Shown piece after piece: positions 35,640 through 46,339 of a DNA stretch of 64,000 bases. The translations under genes were made by a program, and so were the position numbers. The DNA comes from Darksidea phi (Eukaryota > Ascomycota > Dothideomycetes > Pleosporales > Lentitheciaceae): contig JASJFT010000001.1 in assembly GCA_030770425.1 (NCBI GenBank), positions 372,001-436,000 on the forward strand, in the 5' to 3' direction. Within the stretch, counting starts at the first letter, position 1. Every line of letters starts with the position of its first letter. The notes below the pieces were generated by a model that saw only the letters and a program-made list of their open reading frames with translations, was not told the DNA's origin and did not search any database.

Positions 35640-37222
35640 GCAGCCCGCACAGCAAACAAGGCCCGCAGAGCTGGTTCCGGTGCCCCAACCAGAGCAGCCG
35701 CCTCCTGTTACGCAGGCTCCACGCCTCAGCAATCCGGAACCTCTTCACGGCAACCCCAACCTTTCACACATCAGCGCCGCCCCCTCGACGCCCCGGCCCG
35801 CCAGCTCAGGACAGCGTTATGATCCCATCCGCGGCGGTGTCTTTGAATCCAAACCCCCCAGTGCAGCCACCGTGCCGCCGCCCATCTCGCCGCCCCTCAA
35901 CCGCGCCAGCGCGTCGCCATCCATCACAAGTCTGATCGACCCGCCATCCGCCGCCAATTCCACCTATCCGCAGGCTGTTAGGCTGCAGCAACAGGCTTCC
36001 GTCACCTCTGCCCCAGTCTCGCCCGCGACAATGGCCACACGCCCCGGACAGCTCCTGCCGCTTCACGACAACCAACAGCAGCACCAGCAGCAGTACCAGC
36101 AGCAGCACCACCAACAGCAACAGCACCACCAGAACCAGCAGCAACAGCAGCAGCAACAGCAACAGCAGCAGCAACAGCAGCAGCAACAGCAGCAGCAACA
36201 GCAGCAGCACCAACAGCAACAACCGCCTCGCCCAACTGCCCCACTTGCCCCTGTGCCGATGGACATCGATTCTGACGTCAACACTAAAGCCTCTGTCCCC
36301 ATGAAGAAGACGGATTCTGCGAGCGCGGGCACACCCTCCAACTCGAACGCGCCAACCCCCCTCGTCAAAGCTGTCCGCCAAAAAGAAGCGCCGCCGCCGT
36401 TGCCAACCGGAAGCGGTCTTCTGTCAGGGACCCCCTTTGGGCCCGTGGCCAACTCGAACGGTGCTACCGAACCACAAGGCGTCAACATCTGGCTCACCTT
36501 CCCGCTCAAGGGCCGCGAGAACGTCACCATCAACTTCGCCCAGGAGGTGGAGAAGAAGTATGGCTTCGCTGCCCTTCATCCGCGCATTGCAGCCCGTCGT
36601 GAGCGTCAGCGACAGATCACGGCTGCAGGTGCTGCTTTGGAGAAGGCCGCCGGTATCAATTCGCCCGACGACATGTCTGTAGATCTCTCCGAGAACGAGA
36701 GCAACCAGGGGGGCACGGGTCTAGATGACGATGGATCCGCTACCAATGGCGCAAAGAAGCGACGGAAGAGGAAACAAGAGGACTACGACAAGGAAGACGA
36801 CTTCATCGACGACACAGAGCTCGCTTGGGAGCAACAGGCCCTCATGGCCAAAGACGGCTTCTTCGTATACAGTGGTCCTCTTGTCACCGAGGAGAAGCCT
36901 GCTGTCGAGAGGTATGTACACCCACGCTCGTGCTGCATCACACTTACTAACGCCGAGCAGGGCCGATGGCACCGTAAGACGTGGACGCGGACGTGGACGC
37001 GGTGGCTCTACCCGCGGGGAAACGACAGGCCGAGGCCGGGGACGCGGCGGAGGTCCGGGTTCGCGTGGAGGTCAAACCGTCCGCAAACCGCGTGTGACCA
37101 AGGCTGACCGTGCTATGATGGAGCAAGAAAAGCACGAGCGTGAAAAGATGGCTCTCAACATGAACATCGCCGCGAAGCAACCCGTCCCTGGCCCTAACTA
37201 TGTCGGCGTCGGAACCTTGTAA
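35245..37222 (+). CDS. HPC2: HIR histone-chaperone subunit HPC2 (ubinuclein-like)
   Basis: Nuclear subunit of the HIR complex, which deposits H3-H4 outside replication and represses histone genes. Exons 35245-36911 and 36961-37222 give 642 aa. The Hpc2-related domain lies at about 513-546 (DKEDDFIDDTEL, then DGFFVYSGPL), the signature of Hpc2/ubinuclein. A second conserved block at about 413-460 (NIWLTFPLKGRENVT) precedes it. The N-terminus has an AT-hook-like basic segment (KKPGPKPKPK, KKPRKPRK), a run of ten Gln (DNA 35608-35637) and a Gln/His tract with 24 consecutive Gln (36138-36209). The second exon encodes an RGRGRG-rich box and a conserved tail. The 49-nt intron splits an Arg codon just after the domain. 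The start ATG is the first in frame. Confidence 0.9.
36072..36228 (+). repeat. Imperfect CAG/CAA tract encoding polyglutamine
   Basis: It codes for Gln with scattered His, Tyr and Asn; the longest pure run is about 24 Gln. CAA interruptions are frequent. It lies within the HPC2 gene and is probably length-polymorphic. Confidence 0.9.
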
Positions 37223-38003
37223 AGCTGACGGTGAGAGTGTTCTGTTCTTCTGATGCCTCTTCTCTTCCACCACTATTTCCTTCTGTATTAGATGCATGCA
37301 TTTGTACGATATCTGCAGCGGGCTTTGGTGGGCGGCTGTTAACTATTATTGTGGCGTTTGAGGGTTCATTTGAAGATATGGGGCGTTTCTGGCCTAGGGT
37401 TGGATTAATACTGTTTATATCATGTGTCGAGCATGTTGTAGTCGAGTAGCTGCTCGGCTCTGCGAAATTAGAGACTCTTCTTCATCATCTTCGAGTTCCC
37501 GCCGTCTTATGTGTCTAATTCTGTGTTCTGTTTCCGGGGTACTGGATACTGTTTATGGCTTGCTGCAATCCGTTTATGGTGTGCTGTCTCCAGCACGGAG
37601 GACAGTACACGACCGCCAGTTTGCTTGATAAAGTATATAAACTCATGTCAAAACACTTCACCGTGAAGGTGACTTGAATCACTGACGTAGACCGGTGTGG
37701 GTTACTCTCACCCGCGTCACTCCTTCCCTCTAAAGGTAGCCGTTGCCCGTAACAAGGCTATGTGACAACAACAACAACATCACCATCACCACTTGGGAAC
37801 GCATACCGCGTTGTTGTCCCCTCACTCTTTCCAACGCCACCCTCCGCCTTCTACCTTCCGCGAGCAGTAGCCTTGGGAGGGCGGTCGTGCAAAGTGCATA
37901 GAGGTAAGTTCACTACACTGCAACCGCAGACGGCCTTTAGGTATCTTTATACATTGACTGACCCAGGATCCCAGATATCCCAGCACAGTTCCTTTATAGC
38001 AAT
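37223..38003. other. Intergenic stretch
   Basis: 3' flank of HPC2 and promoter of the following gene. A short ACA/CAC-rich run lies at 37765-37793. No gene recognised. Confidence 0.5.
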
Positions 38004-39070
38004 ATGGATAGCACTGGCAAGAGGGGTGGCGGTTCGAACGTACATTGGAATGAGCTACTCACAGAGAGGTCGCGCAAGTTCTACGATGGGACGTATCAGT
38101 GGGTCGGGGCGGAGGGCTTTCGGGATGAGCAAGGCGGTGAGACGTGCACTTGTGTGATTCTAACCTATCGACTGATTCACTGCATAGTTTACCACAGATT
38201 CAACGATGAAAACGATCCCGAAGGACGGCCTCCCACACCCGGACCCGTCTCGCCACCGAGTGACTTCGGGGACGACGCCGTCGACTCGCCAAAGACAGTT
38301 TCCGGCATCAAAACTCCAGACTCGATCGAAGAGCCCAAAATCGTAACCAACCGACCAGTGAGCATCCGACCACTACTCTCCAATGCCATCCTCCAGAATA
38401 CAGCAGACAATATCATCATGCATTTCAAGGGCGGTGCTTACAAGCCAACGATTCCACATGAGGATCTGTACGCCGGTCACCCAGATCGCGAGCGGCTTCT
38501 TGGACGGGTGGAGGGGATTCTTGTTGGGCAGTGGGCGGAACAAACAGGATTGGGATTGAAGGAGTGTTATAGGCTCTGCGGGATATCGGCTGCTGATGCA
38601 GTGCTTGCTGGTCTTGCAGTGAAAGACTGGGATGAGAACAAGGCGCCAAATATGCGAGGAGGCAAGAAAGACTGTAAACATGCAGTAAATGGTGTTGCTA
38701 ACTAGAGCGCTAGGTGCCGGACAGGGAGAGGGCAAGGTGGGCTCGAGCAATGCTTCCCTTTCAGACTGCCCATCAGATCTGACTGAGCTGTCTGATCGGG
38801 AGATCAATGATATGGTATGAAGTCTAGGTTCGTGAGTGCAATATCCACCTAACCATTTCGTAGTCTCGTGTTCTAGCACAGCAGGAGTCCAATTTAAAGC
38901 GCAAGGGCGACGGCTTGAGCGACAAACATCAACAGAGCAAGAAGGGCAAAAAAGGAATCGCACGTGTGCTTGTCAGGGCTCGGGGTAATAGTATTGATTC
39001 TGGAATTGGCGGCATCTCGACGAGGAGGCGATCTGCTCGACATCTGAAGACTGGGGCAATGGCGAAGTGA
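38004..39070 (+). CDS. Conserved-looking protein of unknown function
   Basis: Proposed exons 38004-38136, 38188-38673, 38714-38814 and 38864-39070 give 308 aa; the total length is a whole number of codons only with the unusually short 40-nt third intron (branch-like GCTAAC, acceptor TAG at 38713). The N-terminus has a basic start (MDSTGKRGGG), a W-containing segment and a Pro/Asp-rich linker with SP/TP sites. A compact, probably helical region follows (about 110-195, with RERLLGRVEGILVGQW and CYRLCGISAADA). The tail is Lys/Arg-rich (KKGKKG, RRRSARH) and suggests nuclear location. I do not recognise the family. Intron 1 (51 nt) has no stop, so it could be retained in frame. Confidence 0.65.
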
Positions 39071-39504
39071 TATTCGGATGCATGCTATCTGGACGTCGAC
39101 GGGAGTGATAGCGTATAGTGCAGTGGTGAAAACGTGTGGATCGGCCTGATCGGTGGCGTTGCCCGCTTAGCCGTTGGCAGACTTGCGGGGTGACTTTGGA
39201 CGCGGGTTGATACCGGGTTGGAAGGGTAGCAGTCTGCTCGAGATCGAAATATCGACCTAAATCAAAGGAACACAAAGGAAAAAAAATGGCCGGCCGGACT
39301 ACAACATTTGGCTCATATATCCTTTCTCATTCGCAGCATTGGTTCTTGCAGGTAAATGGAGCTGTGAATAGCGCTCCTCCTATAACTTTACACAGTATAC
39401 ATGCCCAAGATTCGATCCCCTACACAACGCCATTTCCAATATGCTTATACATCCCAATGCCAATCGTCTGTTGTACACACTATCATACACCCGTAACTGA
39501 ACAT
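39071..39504. other. Intergenic stretch between convergent genes
   Basis: 3' flanks of the orphan gene and of CBP6; nothing else recognised. Confidence 0.5.
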
Positions 39505-39978
39505 TCACGTCCACCGAATCTTCATCTTCCACTCATCAATCTTAGCACTCCACCAGCTCTTCCCCGGCGCCTTTTCAATTTCCTCCATCAGTCTATCATA
39601 ATGCACCGGATTCGACGTCGGCTTCAGCACACCCGGCGAAATAGGATATTTCTTCGCATACCGGTTTTCGAGGAGCGAGTATAGAGCGTTGATCTGGACG
39701 GATTCTTCTTGTGGTGTTGCTTTGGGTGGTGCGGAGGTTTCGGAGGGCCTGGCATTTGACTTTGTGGTTTCAGGCGGGGGAGATTTGGGCTGGACGCCGT
39801 AGGGGAGGGCACGTCGCTCGATTGCGCGGGCAAAGGGGAGGTTTGGCCGCAGGGCGTCGTGGGGCCATAGGGAGAGGATGCGCGTGTAGTGTTTTGCTAT
39901 TGTCTGACAGAAGGGGTCAGGATTATTTGAAAATGGGTACGCGGCGCAGGTAAACCGGGGACGTACTGAATTTGCCAT
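39505..39978 (-). CDS. CBP6: Cytochrome b translation/assembly factor CBP6 (UQCC2-like)
   Basis: Mitochondrial protein that, with Cbp3, binds newly made cytochrome b and supports its translation in complex III assembly. Exons 39978-39967 and 39903-39505 give 136 aa. The first exon is only 12 nt (M-A-N-S). The GTACGT donor and CAG acceptor keep the frame into TIAKHYTRILSLWPHD, the family start. The C-terminal block (ALYSLLENRYAKKYPIS, LKPTSNPVHYDRLMEEIEKA, W near the end) aligns with yeast Cbp6 and human UQCC2. An unspliced reading also gives an open frame with a 21-codon insert, but that insert has no counterpart in the family. A longer model from an ATG at 40073 would need a poor donor. Divergent from BSD2. 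Confidence 0.82.
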   Translation of the reverse strand: MANSVRPRFTCAAYPFSNNPDPFCQTIAKHYTRILSLWPHDALRPNLPFARAIERRALPYGVQPKSPPPETTKSNARPSETSAPPKATPQEESVQINALYSLLENRYAKKYPISPGVLKPTSNPVHYDRLMEEIEKAPGKSWWSAKIDEWKMKIRWT

Positions 39979-40289
39979 ATTGTGAGGATGCGGAGGCGGC
40001 GCGTAATGTTCGTCCGCGCATCAGATGTTCCAAATAAATCGATGATGCGGCGAATGATAGCGCCGGTTGGCATGCGGCACGTCACGTGTTGGGGCTGAGC
40101 GCTCTGGACCGCAGGGACGGACTTGCTTGCGAAACCGACAGTGAGAACAACCGCCCATCTGCACCTGACTGGCCTAACTCCGAGACAAGATACCCCGTTG
40201 CCTTTCTTTCCTTCGCTACCTCTCCTATTTCCCCTCTACCTTTCGCCCAACTTTCGATCGTTGCCCTTTTGCTCGGGTGAAGCGTGACA
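39979..40289. promoter_or_regulatory. Divergent promoter CBP6 / BSD2
   Basis: 311 bases between divergent ATGs. The plus-strand part from 40190 is a C/T-rich leader before BSD2. Confidence 0.55.
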
Positions 40290-41518
40290 ATGCCAGCGCA
40301 ACGTTATGAGCGGGTACGTATGCCTCAGCCCCCGGCGTGTCGGAACACTGCACGCATCGCCGTCCCAGGGGCGACTTCTACATACACTTTGAGGAGAGAC
40401 GGAGACTGATCATGCGCTATATACAGGTAGCGGAACACGACGATGAGGACGTTCAGTCTTCGACTCCATACCCGGTCCCCGCGTCGCCACCACCGTCCTT
40501 CCATAGTCGGGCCTCCTCACCTTCGGGCGGCGCATCCCGACGCCTGCTTTCCGACGACCCTCTCACCGACGATGCAGACCGCACGCTCGCAGACACTTTT
40601 GACACGGACTCGGAAAATGAGGAGGAGAGTGATGGTCGCGATGACCGGCAGCGGCTAATGCGGGGGCAACCGGAACCCGAGCGGAAGAGTGAAGACGGTG
40701 ACGATGTTAGACAGGGGATGCAAAGACGGGTGACACAGCTACCGGTTTTCAATACGCAGGCGCCGAGTGGGAGGGTTGTTGGCGGTGGGCAGAATGACGG
40801 CGTGTTCGCGAATCTAAGTGCGAAGCCAACGCGGGGAGAGGATCTAGAGGAGAAACCCCCGGTATGTACAATGGCCACTCACATTTCACATGGAGATACA
40901 GTGTTAATGAGTCTTGTATAGACATACGAACAAGCCGCCGCCGATGCTACACCGCCCTACTGGGAAACCACCATCCTCGCCCCCGGCACCTTCGGTGACG
41001 AAGTCTTCGTCGAAGGCCTCCCTGTCGGCTCCGTCTTCTCTTTCATCTGGAATGCCATGATATCCATGTCCTTCCAGCTTGTCGGCTTCCTTCTCACATA
41101 CCTCCTGCACACCACCCACGCCGCCAAAAACGGTTCCCGCGCCGGTCTCGGTATCACACTTGTCCAATATGGTTTCTCAATGAAAGGTGCTGCCTCTTTC
41201 GCTCCAAGCAATGATCCCTCGCCCGGCTTCGATGGCACTGTACCTAGCGACCCGAACTCACACGATTTCGACCCCAACGCTGTAAGCTCAGGAGGCGGTG
41301 CGTCGTCAGGTGGGGAGAGCACGCCGGCTAGTTCGGGAATTCCAAGCAGCGACTGGCTTGCATACGGGCTTATGATTGTGGGGTGGTTTGTGCTTATCAA
41401 GAGCATATCGGATTTCATTCGCGCAAGAAGGCATGAACAGCTCGTCCTGCAGTCGCCTGACCGGGGACTGGGTGTCGCGGTTGTGGCGGAGGGAGAGAGC
41501 CCAGAGAGGAGTGTATAA
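40290..41518 (+). CDS. BSD2: BSD2-type membrane adaptor for Rsp5 ubiquitin ligase
   Basis: Endosomal/Golgi membrane protein of the BSD2/NDFIP family, which recruits Rsp5 to sort metal transporters and other proteins to the vacuole. Exons 40290-40313, 40427-40861 and 40922-41518 give 351 aa. The first exon encodes only eight residues. An acidic, Ser/Pro-rich cytoplasmic half leads to a PPTY motif, the PY ligand for Rsp5 WW domains, at residues 152-155. Hydrophobic spans follow (about VGSVFSFIWNAMISMSFQLV, GFLLTYLLH, GLGITLVQYGFSM, then WLAYGLMIVGWFVLI). The second intron falls exactly between PP and TY, so retention gives a short product ending before the membrane region. The start choice rests on the only in-frame ATG with a proper donor. 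Confidence 0.88.
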
Positions 41519-42333
41519 CCCCCACCCTCTCTTCATTTCACCTTTCTCTCTTGTCACGATATACCTTACCCGACTCTCGATCTAGTATTCCTTCGAGGTT
41601 GGTATCTGGATTGGGGTGCTTGGATTGGCTGCACTGTGTAGCGTGGTGTTGGGTTGTACCAGAGTCGTTAGTTTAACATGGCTTTCTCATTGTTATCTAT
41701 AGGAACGTGGGGGGTTTGTGTACTGGAAAGAGATGGATGGAGGGACCACCATTTTTTTTTAACTCGGTCTGAAACCTGCATACTACGTACGAATTTTCTT
41801 TGAGTTTTACTTTACATAGCGCCTCTCTTCTTGGGTAGGTTTTGGGAAGGGGATTGTGAATATGATATCCTCTGCAAGTCAATCACGCTGGGGGTTGTGC
41901 TGTTTTGTTTTGTAGAACTGATTGATTGTGCTATGTTTGTCGCAAAGCGTGTCTCCCGAAGAGCCTTTTAACTTCCACCATGCCCAGTGTTGTTGGCCCT
42001 TTCTCCTGGCCGCTTTACTCTGGTCTCTGAACGGAATTATTTCTCAGCTAGTTATTTTCGGGTGTGGTCGGTGCCACTCCTCGATTGCTTTCGCGGTATT
42101 CGTACAAGTCCGGCAAGCGGTGATCGGAGACGTACTGGAGTTGAGCGCGCAGGGCATAGGCATAGGCTCAGACGAACATACTGGAGCAATGGGAATGCGA
42201 TCAGGGCGGCCTGCATATATCGCTCTCCATGTCGGCGTAGATTGCCCATGCCCTCCGCCAACAAGTCGTACAATAAAGCCTATTAGTTGTTCAGAAGCCG
42301 GGTTTATCGTCCTTGTTTCATGTGAGCATTCAT
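41519..42333. other. Intergenic stretch between convergent genes
   Basis: 3' flanks of BSD2 and MED11. Frames here are short and not protein-like. Confidence 0.5.
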
Positions 42334-42912
42334 TCACGCATCCACCATCGCCACATCCTCACCCTCAGTCTCTGCAACCAACTCCTCAAGCAGTTTCTTC
42401 ACTCTCTCCAACACCTCCTCCCCACCCTTCTGCCTAACACCTGCCCTCGCATTCAAGACGCCCACATCAAACCCACCCAACCCGCCATTCCTAACCGTCG
42501 CCTCGCTGTCCTTAGGCGGCGGCTTTTGCTCCTGCTCTGGCCCTTGCTGTCCCGGCGGCCCTGCCGGTGGAGGCTGCGGCGGCGGTGGTGCGGTGTATTT
42601 CACTTCGTCTGCGGGTATAACTTTCTGCTTCTCCAGATCATCGATTTGGGCATGCAGCGCGGAGCGAAGCTCGAGGACGGTCGTGAAGAAGGTGTTGGCG
42701 GTGCTCTGGAGGGCTAAGCGTCGTTGGGCGGGGGTGTCGGGGGTGATGGGGGAGACGTCCAGGGACGGCGGGTGGATGGGCGCGTTGGTTAGTTGGGAGA
42801 CGGTTGTTGCGGATGCCGTGAGGAGAGAGGGGATGCGTGTGTTTAGTGCGGAGAGGGAGCGGATGTGGGTTGCGGCGATGTCACGGTAGGGCTGGGTGTC
42901 CTCTGTTGCCAT
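42334..42912 (-). CDS. MED11: Mediator head-module subunit MED11
   Basis: Part of the mediator head, which with Med22 contacts TFIIH and Pol II at promoters. Single exon, 192 aa. The N-terminal 110 residues are predicted helical with the Med11 pattern: an AATHIRSLSALNTRIPSLL helix, TVSQLTN, then FFTTVLELRSALHAQI and a final DLEKQKVIP. A Pro/Gln/Gly-rich linker and a short C-terminal helix (EEVLERVKKLLEEL) complete it, a layout seen in filamentous fungi. The family is poorly conserved, so the call is good but not certain. It is divergent from TAF5, another Pol II initiation factor. Confidence 0.78.
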   Translation of the reverse strand: MATEDTQPYRDIAATHIRSLSALNTRIPSLLTASATTVSQLTNAPIHPPSLDVSPITPDTPAQRRLALQSTANTFFTTVLELRSALHAQIDDLEKQKVIPADEVKYTAPPPPQPPPAGPPGQQGPEQEQKPPPKDSEATVRNGGLGGFDVGVLNARAGVRQKGGEEVLERVKKLLEELVAETEGEDVAMVDA

Positions 42913-43398
42913 GCTGTGGGGTGTTGGAGTAAGGTGTTGTTGAACAGTCGCGTGCTTGTTGAAGCTGGAGGTTCAAGCTTGAAACCGATCGCACGCTCAA
43001 TGCGGAGGAGGTAAAGACAGATGGTGGTGAAGAAGCACCTGCAATGCTCATGCAGAGTCAAGGATGTTGCTCGCGATGGAGCTTGAGCTCGAGATCGGCA
43101 GCCCCGCCGCTACGGCCTTGGCAGGCACCAGCCACAGCAGGCACAGCAGGCAGAGCAGTCACGGCCGTCTTCACTTGCTTTCAGTATCGTCACGTCCTCG
43201 ACAACTTGATCGCTCCCACGACGCTCTTATACTATATCAGTCCCTCCGTTCGCGCGCCGCTTCGCGATAGCCGAGGTATTACACAAACAACCATACGAAG
43301 CACGACGCGCTCTCCATGGGCTACGCGACCGGTTCCCATCCCGCCTCGAGGTGAAAGTGCCAGCCGAAGACCTATAGAAGAGTAGGAGAACAGTCACC
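42913..43398. promoter_or_regulatory. Divergent promoter MED11 / TAF5
   Basis: 486 bases between the divergent starts of two general transcription factors. A TATACTATAT-like element lies near 43229 on the plus strand. Shared regulation is inferred from geometry alone. Confidence 0.5.
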
Positions 43399-46106
43399 AT
43401 GTCCGGGCCCCCGCCAGGGCCTGGATCTGGCCGGGCGATGAGCGTGGGAAATGGGCCTTCCAGCGCGGGACTACCGCCGCATAATTCGATGCCACAGCAG
43501 CAGAACCCTATCCCTCCACCCGCAGGAAGCTCGTCAGGACCGCAGTCGCAGCAGAACTTGAACCAAATTGTAGGAAAGATCTCTTTTTCCCCTTAGCCTA
43601 GCCTTTCACTTTCCTCTCTGTCCAATCGATCGTTGCCTGGTGCATGTTGGGGAAGTCGGGGACGTTTGGGTCGCTCTTTGTGAAAGGCAGCTTGCCGGTT
43701 CCGCTCCTCCGTTCTAATACCACTGCCGTTTCTTTGATTTGCCAAATTCTCTCTCCACCCACCCTTGACCGACTACATTATGTCACACTCTGGCTATGTT
43801 CCGAACTTTCCAAATGTCCCCATATACGCCTCATACCGCTCCTCTCAAGCAAATGACTCCCATATGAGGCCGCAGTCCTACCCAGAACTGCAGAGTTCTA
43901 CGGATAGAGTGGCGGTTAGTTTTAGCAGCCAGCGCGACTCCTTCGGTGCAACTTGCTACCATTACACGCTATCGCATCCTCTGCTTGCAGTGTTTACTAA
44001 CGTATGTACAGGTCTTAGAATATCTCAGCAAGAAAGGATATGTCCGCACAGAGGCTATGCTCCGCAAGGAGTCGGAGCCAGTCCTCGCAAATGGAACTGT
44101 TTTGACGCAGAGCGCCGATCAAGGCGGACCGAAGTACACCAAAGCGTACGACTTGCTACGGAAATACCTGGACGACACCCTAGATCTCTACAAACCCGAG
44201 CTTCGCAAACTCCTATGGCCGATATTTGTATACTCATATTTGGACCTCGTCCGCGAGTACTTCACAAAGGATGCTGAGAATTTCTTTAGTACCTACCGCA
44301 GCCAATTCGAGCGCGACCACGAAGATGACGTCAAAACACTCAGTTCAGTAAAGCTACCCGTACACCTGAGTGATAGCCGCGTGGCGAAGTTATATATGGA
44401 GAACAAGTACCGACTTACGCTTACGATGATGCCATTTTACAACCTCATTCAGTTCTTAGAATCTAAGATGTTTGATGGCGGCCAAGTTCTGATGGACATT
44501 ATCCGAGATCATCTGAATATTGTTACAGTCGACCGCACAGCCACTGCGGAGAAGAGCATAGCAGCCATTCTCGCCAGTGGTCAGGGCGACGATGAACTTC
44601 CGGCAGAAGACGAGGGCATTCCGGGCCACAACCCTGGGCATCCGCTGACACAACGGCATGACCCTGAAGCAGACGCCGCGCGCATTCGATTAACTCTAGG
44701 TCCGTACCCTCAAGACCAGGATCTGCAGGATGATGTGCGCGCGGCGCTGCAGGACGAAGACGCCAAGAACGCGCCAAGACCTGGACAATTGTCCCTCGTC
44801 GAGGAGTACGAACAACGGATCAAACGCGAGCCCACAGACGACGTCCCTTCACGGGACATGGTACCGCTACCGCCATCATTAGCTCGAGACGTATCAATGG
44901 AGGTGCAGAAGGTGGTCGAGCACCGCGACCGCTACAGGCTGGAGGGTAGCAGAACTGGCGGCGTAGGCCCTGGAGTGAGCGTGACCATGTACACGTTCCA
45001 TAACACGTTCGACAGGTAAGCCAAGTGGTAAGATAGTGAGGGTGTCATAGCTAATTCTCCCAAGCGTTAACTGCATCGATTTCTCCGGCGATAACAAACT
45101 TGTCGCCGCCGGCATGGCCGAATCATATATTCGTGTCTGGTCTATGGACGGCAGTGCACTCACCTCTTCCGTCCCCGAAAACACGCAACCATCTTCATCA
45201 CGCAGATTAGTTGGACACTCTGGCGCAGTTTATGCGATCGCTTTCTCTCCTTCCACTGTAAACCCAGACCCCAACGGCCCACCTACGAACTCTCAATTCC
45301 TCCTGTCGGCATCGGAAGACAAGACCGTTCGACTTTGGTCACTGGACATGTGGACATGTTTGGTCGCCTATCGCGGCCACGACAACCCTATCTGGGACCT
45401 GCAGTGGGGTCCGTACGGGCACTACTTCCTCACTGGTTCGAGTGACCGCACCGCCCGGTTATGGTCAACTGACCACATCGAGCCGCTGAGGATATATGTC
45501 GGACACGACAACGACGTCGACTGCGTTGCCTTTCACCCCAACAACCTTTACGTTTTCACTGGCTCCTGCGACCGGACGGTGAGAGTATGGCACACATCCG
45601 GCGGCAACTGCCTGCGGTTGTTCACCGGGCATACCGGGAATGTCACGGCTATCGCTTGCTCTCCTGATGGTAAGACTCTTGCGAGCGCAGATGATGTGGG
45701 CAACATCATCCTTTGGACACTCGAGACCGGGCGACGGAAGAAACGCATGCGTGGTCACGGAAAAGGTGGCATCTGGTCGCTGTCCTGGAGCGTCGAATCG
45801 ACCATCCTGGTCTCTGCCGGCGCTGACCAGACTGTACGTGTGTGGGACGCCATCATGGAGACCAACGAGTCAACTAGCAAAGGCGCCGACGGTGCCGCAG
45901 CAGCAAAGGCAGACGGAGCGCTCACGACGAAAGGCGCCTCGGGCGCACCTGTCAGCAGTGTGAAGAAAGCTGCGAAAGAGACGGGCGTTTCGGCTGACCA
46001 GATCAGCGCGTTCCAAACGAAGGATAGCCCCATTTACAAGGTTGTATTCACTCGGATGAACTTGGTGCTTGCGGGGGGTGTTTATCTACCTCGTGCTTCG
46101 AGGTAA
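43399..46106 (+). CDS. TAF5: TFIID subunit TAF5
   Basis: WD40 scaffold of TFIID (and in fungi also SAGA), with TAF6-TAF9 and TAF4-TAF12 as partners. Exons 43399-43569, 44012-45015 and 45065-46106 give 738 aa. After a Pro/Gln-rich head, a LisH motif (NLNQI then VLEYLSKKGY) starts at about residue 53, followed by the TAF5 NTD2 domain (to about 230; YDLLRKYLDDTLDLYKPEL, FVYSYLDLV, then YFTKDAENFF). The C-terminal half has six WD40 repeats (GHSGAVYAIAFSP, SEDKTVRLW, SSDRTARLW, CDRTVRVW, GNIILW and ADQTVRVW). The protein ends with the conserved TRMNLVLAGGVYLP. Intron 1 is 442 nt, far longer than all others in the window, and splits the LisH motif. A strong donor-like GTAAGT overlaps the stop codon, so a short extra 3' exon is possible. 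Confidence 0.95.
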
Positions 46107-46339
46107 GTAGGATCTCGGAGACTGGAGTTGGTCTGATACCTCTATTACGGCTCGGCTACCGCTTGCCGGATTCGGAGGCACAGCAGGAATTGTGTTGAGC
46201 GGGTTCTGAAATGGTTCTTCTTTTCCGTAGGGCCCGCACCAAATACCAAGACATGGGTTTTTCAGTGGCTTTGGGTAGCTTCACTTTGCTGAATTCCGAT
46301 ACATTATCCTCTTCAGGACGTCTCTTCTTTAATAGATCG

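Noticed and set aside
34756..35748. Minus-strand frames of over 300 codons upstream of and over HPC2
   Set aside because: Produced by the CAG-rich and GC-rich HPC2 exon read backwards (Leu/Cys runs); no domain.
40071..40073. Upstream ATG at 40073 as start of CBP6
   Set aside because: It would need a weak GTCCCC donor and adds about 36 residues absent from the family; the 12-nt exon from 39978 uses a consensus GTACGT donor in phase.
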